Below, in pieces: positions 32,015 through 35,367 of a stretch of DNA of 35,367 nt; the stretch's first letter is position 1, and the number at the start of each line of letters is the position of its first letter. The DNA is from Terriglobia bacterium (GTDB taxonomy: Bacteria > Acidobacteriota > Terriglobia > Terriglobales > Acidobacteriaceae), in NCBI GenBank assembly GCA_020073015.1, contig JAIQFZ010000032.1, positions 1-35,367 of the forward strand. Direction: 5' to 3'. The notes below the pieces were generated by a model. That model was not told the origin of the DNA, ran no database searches, and saw only the letters and a program-made list of their open reading frames with translations. The position numbers and the translations under genes were made by a program.

Positions 32015-32746
32015 TCAACTGCGTTTTTCGATCCAGTGTTCCAGGCGACAGCCGTCTTCCTCGAGCAGAAACGTTCCGACGCCGAAGCATTCGCCCACGA
32101 TCCGATGTGACTCGGGATCCCGTAGAGCGCGCGGGATCCACTGCCGACCCACATCGTACTGCGCGCCCGTGAACCATTTCTGCGGCAGCACCTCCACCAG
32201 CCCAGCGTGCAGGTACACGGTAAACAGGGCAAAGGCCGGGTCGTCGTTGCTCATGGCCTTGTAGTTGGTGGGAACGATCAGTTCTTCGACGGTCGCAAGT
32301 TCCGCCGGAACGTCGACCTTGTGCGTGCCTGCGACCAGAGCAACCGGGACTTCGAACTCCGCAATGGGTTCAGTAGCAGAGTAGATGCGCTCGTGCGACT
32401 GCTTAAACCATCCGGCAAGTTCGGAGAGGTCGAAATCCTTGAGCTGATCGGGATCAAAACACGTGAAGCGCAGGTTGCGGCCTTGGGGGCACCAGACACC
32501 GAGATAGTGCGGCGGCACCAGGAACGGGCGGCAGTAGGTATTCAGCGCCAGGCGCGGCTTTTCGGGTTCGTGCTCGCGAGCAAGAGTGATGACATAGGCG
32601 AGCGAACCCTGATCGCCTTGATGCGTCCAGACGAAGCGTTGCCCGGCCCGCGAGCGGAGGACAGGAAATGTCTGCCAATACCAGGGAGCGGGGCCGATCG
32701 TTTGCTTGAGGAGCTCGCGCAGACGCGCAGTGTCGGGCTCGGGCAT
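32015..32746 (-). CDS. unknown protein coupled to the B12-binding subunit
   Basis: The 243-residue soluble protein is not recognised. It has no signal peptide or membrane segment, is rich in Trp/Tyr/Phe (GPAPWYWQTFPVLRSR near the start, QKWFTGAQYDVGRQWIP, then a C-terminal LEEDGCRLEHWIEKRS), and looks like a single alpha/beta domain. Its ATG overlaps the stop of the B12-binding gene by one base (TAATG, 32748-32744) and its stop is one base from the crotonase start. This tight coupling suggests that the three products work in one complex or pathway. Function is not inferred. Confidence 0.85.
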   Translation of the reverse strand: MPEPDTARLRELLKQTIGPAPWYWQTFPVLRSRAGQRFVWTHQGDQGSLAYVITLAREHEPEKPRLALNTYCRPFLVPPHYLGVWCPQGRNLRFTCFDPDQLKDFDLSELAGWFKQSHERIYSATEPIAEFEVPVALVAGTHKVDVPAELATVEELIVPTNYKAMSNDDPAFALFTVYLHAGLVEVLPQKWFTGAQYDVGRQWIPRALRDPESHRIVGECFGVGTFLLEEDGCRLEHWIEKRS

Positions 32747-33177
32747 TATCCGGCGGCCGGCACGCCGTGCGGCTTCACGTGTTCGCGGATGAATTTGACG
32801 ATGTCGTCCATCGGCGTGCCGGGCTGGAAGATGCCGGCCACACCGATTTTCTTGAGTCCTTCGACATCCTGATCGGGAATAATGCCGCCGACCAACACCA
32901 GGACATCGTCCATCTTGTTTTGCTTAAGCAAGTCCATGACGCGCGGGACGATCGCGTTGTGCGCCCCGGACAGGATCGAGAGACCGATGACCTGAACGTC
33001 TTCTTGCAGCGAGGCGTTGACGATCATTTCGGGCGTTTGGCGCAGACCGGTATAGATGACTTCCATGCCGGCGTCACGCAAGGCGCGGGCAATGACCTTG
33101 GCGCCGCGATCATGGCCGTCGAGGCCGGGCTTGGCAACTAGAACGCGGATTTTGGGGTCAGCGGGCATCGAGAACAT
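32746..33177 (-). CDS. stand-alone B12-binding subunit of an acyl-CoA mutase
   Basis: The 143-residue protein is a complete cobalamin-binding domain: [18 protein letters not shown] contains the DxHxxG motif (D20, H22, G25) that provides the base-off histidine, followed by [12 protein letters not shown] and [11 protein letters not shown]. It matches the small subunit of methylmalonyl-CoA-type mutases whose catalytic chain is a separate protein; isobutyryl- or hydroxyisobutyryl-CoA mutase is also possible. The large subunit is not in the window. The start may be ATG 33177 or 33168. It is the first gene of a three-gene coupled unit. Confidence 0.9.
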   Translation of the reverse strand: MFSMPADPKIRVLVAKPGLDGHDRGAKVIARALRDAGMEVIYTGLRQTPEMIVNASLQEDVQVIGLSILSGAHNAIVPRVMDLLKQNKMDDVLVLVGGIIPDQDVEGLKKIGVAGIFQPGTPMDDIVKFIREHVKPHGVPAAG

Positions 33178-33262
33178 TTAACCACAGAGGGCACGGGGAG
33201 CGCAGTGGGAACTGGCCGGGCGTGTGGCGCTGGCATTCTTGCCCGCGAAGTTGCCGTAGCGA

Positions 33263-35367
33263 CTACGGCTTCACCCCCAACTGCCAGAACAGGAACGAGT
33301 ACATGTCGGTACTCTCCTCGATCTGCTTGGTAACCGGCTTACCCTGGCCGTGTCCGGCTTTGGTCTCGATGCGCAGCAGGATTGGTCTTTCTCTGCTGGC
33401 CCCGTTCTTGGCTTCGGCTTGCATGAGCGCCGCCATCTTCTTGGCGTGCATGGGATCGACCCGCGTATCCGTATCGCCCGTCATAAAGAGGATGGCGGGA
33501 TACTCCTCGCCCGGTTTCACGTGGTGATAGGGCGAATAGGCGTAGAGCCATTCGAACTGCTTGGGATCCTCAGCCGATCCATACTCCGGGATCCAGAGTT
33601 TCGCGATCTGGAAGTTCTGGTAGCGCAGCATGTCGAGCAGCGGCACGGCGCAAACAACGGCGCGGAACAGATCGGGGCGCTGGGTAATCATGGCGCCCAT
33701 CAGGAGGCCGCCGTTCGATCCCCCGTAGATGGCGAGGTGATCGCGGTCGGTGTACTTCTGCGCGACAAGAAATTCTCCGGCGGCAATGAAGTCGTCGAAG
33801 ACGTTCTGCTTTTTCTCGAGCATGCCGGCGCGATGCCAGTCTTCGCCGAACTCGGCGCCCCCGCGCAGGTTGGCGACGGCGTAGATGCCGCCGTGCTCCA
33901 TCCAGAGATACATGCTGCGGTTAAAGGTCGGCTTCAGCGAGACGTTGAAACCGCCGTAGCCGGTAAGCAGCGTCGGGTTCTTGCCGTTCTTCCCAATTCC
34001 CTTCTTGCTGACCATGAACATCGGAACTTTGGTTCCGTCTTTCGACGTGTACCAAACCTGTTCGACGTCATAGGCCGACGGATCGATGGAAGGCGCATCG
34101 ACTTTGGCCCAGAGGCTGGTCTTGCGGCTTCCCAAGTCGTAGCGATAAACCGAGGGCGGCACAGTGAAGGACTGGAATCCGAAGAACACTTCGTCACGGT
34201 CCCAGCGGCCGCCGATGGAGGGGACATCGCCGATCGCGGGCATCTGAATGTCGTCGAACTTCTTGCCATCGAGCGCGAAGACCTTTAATTCAGAAGTGGC
34301 GTTGTGCTCGTACTGTGCAAAGAGTTTGCCTCCGGTGACACTCGCTCCCTGCAGCACCGCATCGGTCTGCGGGATCAGTTCCTTCCAGTTTTCGCGTTTA
34401 GCATGGGCAGCTTCGGCCACAAACACGCGATAGTGGGGCGCGTCTTCGTTGGTGGTGATGTAGAGCTTGCCCTGGAAGAAGTCAGCGCCATAGAGAAAGT
34501 TTTTGCCGGTGGTGATCTCAACCGGCGGGTTATTCGACGCGAGGTCCTGCAGGTACATTTCAGTTTTCGTCCAACCCTCGAAAACGGTGATCAGAAGCCA
34601 GCGGTTATCTTCGGAAAGGTTCACCGTGGGAATGTCCTGCGGCTTGCGGCCTTCGCCAAAGATGAGCGGATCTTTGGCCGGATCGCTCCCAATCGAGTGG
34701 TAGAAGACCTTGACGTGGTAGACCTCCTCGCCGGCAGGAACGTCGCCTTTCTTCGGATGGCGCGTGTAATAGAAACCCGAGCTGTCCTTCTTCCAGGCGA
34801 CACTGGCAAAGCGGGTGCGTTCAATGGTCTCGGGCAGCACGTTTCCAGTCGCGCTTTCAACCAGATGCAGGGTGCTTTCTTCGGATCCGCTGGCTGAGGT
34901 GCCATAAGCTACATACTTGCCATCGTCGGAGCAGAACCACCAATCGAGGGCAACGGTGCCGTCGGCGGACATCTTGTTGGCGTCGACCAGGACGCGGTCG
35001 GTTCCGTGAAGGCTCTCACGCACATAAAGGACAGGCTGATTCTGATTCCCTTCGCGGCGAGTATAGAAGTAGTACCCGGCGCCCATCTGCGGAACGCCGA
35101 CGGTGCCAATGGGCAGCAGTTGGGAGAGGCGAGCGTTGATCTTGTCGCGTCCGGGGAGCGGGTCGAGGAGATTGCGGGTGTACGCCAGCTCCTGCTCGAC
35201 GTACTGCTGGGTGTCAGGATCGCTGGAATTTTCCAGGTAGCGGTAAGGATCGACGATTTTGTGTCCCTGGACGGTTTCCTCGACGGGCGCAACTTTCACT
35301 TTGGGAGGCCCGGAGGGCACGGCAGCATCAGCGGCGTCGACCAAGGCGACCGCCCCAATCAGAAGAA
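33263..35367 (-). CDS. secreted prolyl oligopeptidase (S9A), 5' end cut off
   Basis: The serine peptidase cleaves after proline in oligopeptides. The frame is open through the window edge: upstream of TTG 35344 it reads LLIGAVAL, the end of a signal peptide core, so the true start lies outside and the enzyme is exported. Visible are the propeller ([17 protein letters not shown] onward) and the alpha/beta-hydrolase domain. Numbered from 35344, the triad is Ser543 ([10 protein letters not shown]), Asp626 (GDTDTRVDP) and His665 (KAGHGQG), with Arg628 as substrate ligand. About 700 residues, the standard size. No neighbouring peptide-uptake genes are seen. Confidence 0.93.
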   Translation of the reverse strand, partial: LLIGAVALVDAADAAVPSGPPKVKVAPVEETVQGHKIVDPYRYLENSSDPDTQQYVEQELAYTRNLLDPLPGRDKINARLSQLLPIGTVGVPQMGAGYYFYTRREGNQNQPVLYVRESLHGTDRVLVDANKMSADGTVALDWWFCSDDGKYVAYGTSASGSEESTLHLVESATGNVLPETIERTRFASVAWKKDSSGFYYTRHPKKGDVPAGEEVYHVKVFYHSIGSDPAKDPLIFGEGRKPQDIPTVNLSEDNRWLLITVFEGWTKTEMYLQDLASNNPPVEITTGKNFLYGADFFQGKLYITTNEDAPHYRVFVAEAAHAKRENWKELIPQTDAVLQGASVTGGKLFAQYEHNATSELKVFALDGKKFDDIQMPAIGDVPSIGGRWDRDEVFFGFQSFTVPPSVYRYDLGSRKTSLWAKVDAPSIDPSAYDVEQVWYTSKDGTKVPMFMVSKKGIGKNGKNPTLLTGYGGFNVSLKPTFNRSMYLWMEHGGIYAVANLRGGAEFGEDWHRAGMLEKKQNVFDDFIAAGEFLVAQKYTDRDHLAIYGGSNGGLLMGAMITQRPDLFRAVVCAVPLLDMLRYQNFQIAKLWIPEYGSAEDPKQFEWLYAYSPYHHVKPGEEYPAILFMTGDTDTRVDPMHAKKMAALMQAEAKNGASRERPILLRIETKAGHGQGKPVTKQIEESTDMYSFLFWQLGVKP

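Noticed and set aside
1-35367. CRISPR arrays, tRNA/rRNA genes, prophage, toxin-antitoxin or restriction loci
   Set aside because: None seen: no regularly spaced repeats, no rRNA-like stretch, no integrase or transposase and no paired small toxin genes.

Overview
The window is a GC-rich, tightly packed chromosomal segment, most likely from an Acidobacteriota bacterium (class Terriglobia, Koribacter-like soil lineage). The assignment rests on gene content and on the style of the intergenic repeats, recognised from memory and not by a search. A two-membrane (diderm) cell is indicated by an LptE-like LPS-assembly lipoprotein and a PEP-CTERM surface protein. No rRNA, tRNA, CRISPR array, integrase or insertion sequence was seen, so it reads as ordinary core and accessory chromosome. 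The left edge may cut a minus-strand gene, and the right edge cuts a secreted prolyl oligopeptidase.

Layout. 1-1007 (minus): tsaE (tRNA t6A) and a degenerate PilZ protein. 1232-3520 (plus): a long TPR lipoprotein resembling the PrsT type. 3699-4451: arylamine N-acetyltransferase. 4648-8879 (minus): a compact overlapping operon psd - pssA - Asd-like protein - lptE - holA, joining phospholipid synthesis, LPS assembly and the replication clamp loader; its Asd member lacks catalytic residues. 9030-9248: a small DUF465 protein with its own terminator. 9448-10579: tsaB - rimI. 10805-14643 (minus): padR - HAAS membrane protein - transglutaminase-like - meaB - small membrane protein - methylmalonyl-CoA epimerase; a perfect 12+12 palindrome overlaps the padR promoter and start codon.

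14805-21992: an acyl-CoA dehydrogenase with a TetR-type operator upstream, an Mpo1-like membrane protein, a large Ser/Thr kinase with TPRs, a PEP-CTERM protein that shares a terminator with the kinase, a zinc-ribbon XRE regulator and an HD-domain protein. 22331-28378 (minus): a catabolic run of MCC-beta-like carboxylase (liuB), HEAT-repeat protein, HMG-CoA lyase (liuE), methylglutaconyl-CoA hydratase-like crotonase (liuC), thioesterase and histidine ammonia-lyase (hutH), which looks like leucine and histidine breakdown. 28512-30487 (plus): a PIG-V-like glycosyltransferase and a secreted DUF4410-like protein. 30693-35367 (minus): a zinc-ribbon protein, a short crotonase lacking both catalytic glutamates, an unknown protein, a B12-binding mutase subunit and the prolyl oligopeptidase.

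How the genes fit together. Acyl-CoA catabolism dominates. The leucine genes should yield acetyl-CoA and acetoacetate. The epimerase, MeaB and B12-binding subunit belong to the propionyl-/methylmalonyl-CoA route, but the large mutase subunit and the biotin-carrying carboxylase subunits are not in the window. Gaps between operons hold recurring imperfect palindromes in at least four families. No clear-cut new multi-gene system was found. The best leads are the Asd-like pseudoenzyme fixed in an envelope operon, the three-gene unit of B12 domain, unknown protein and inactive-looking crotonase, and the two operator sites.
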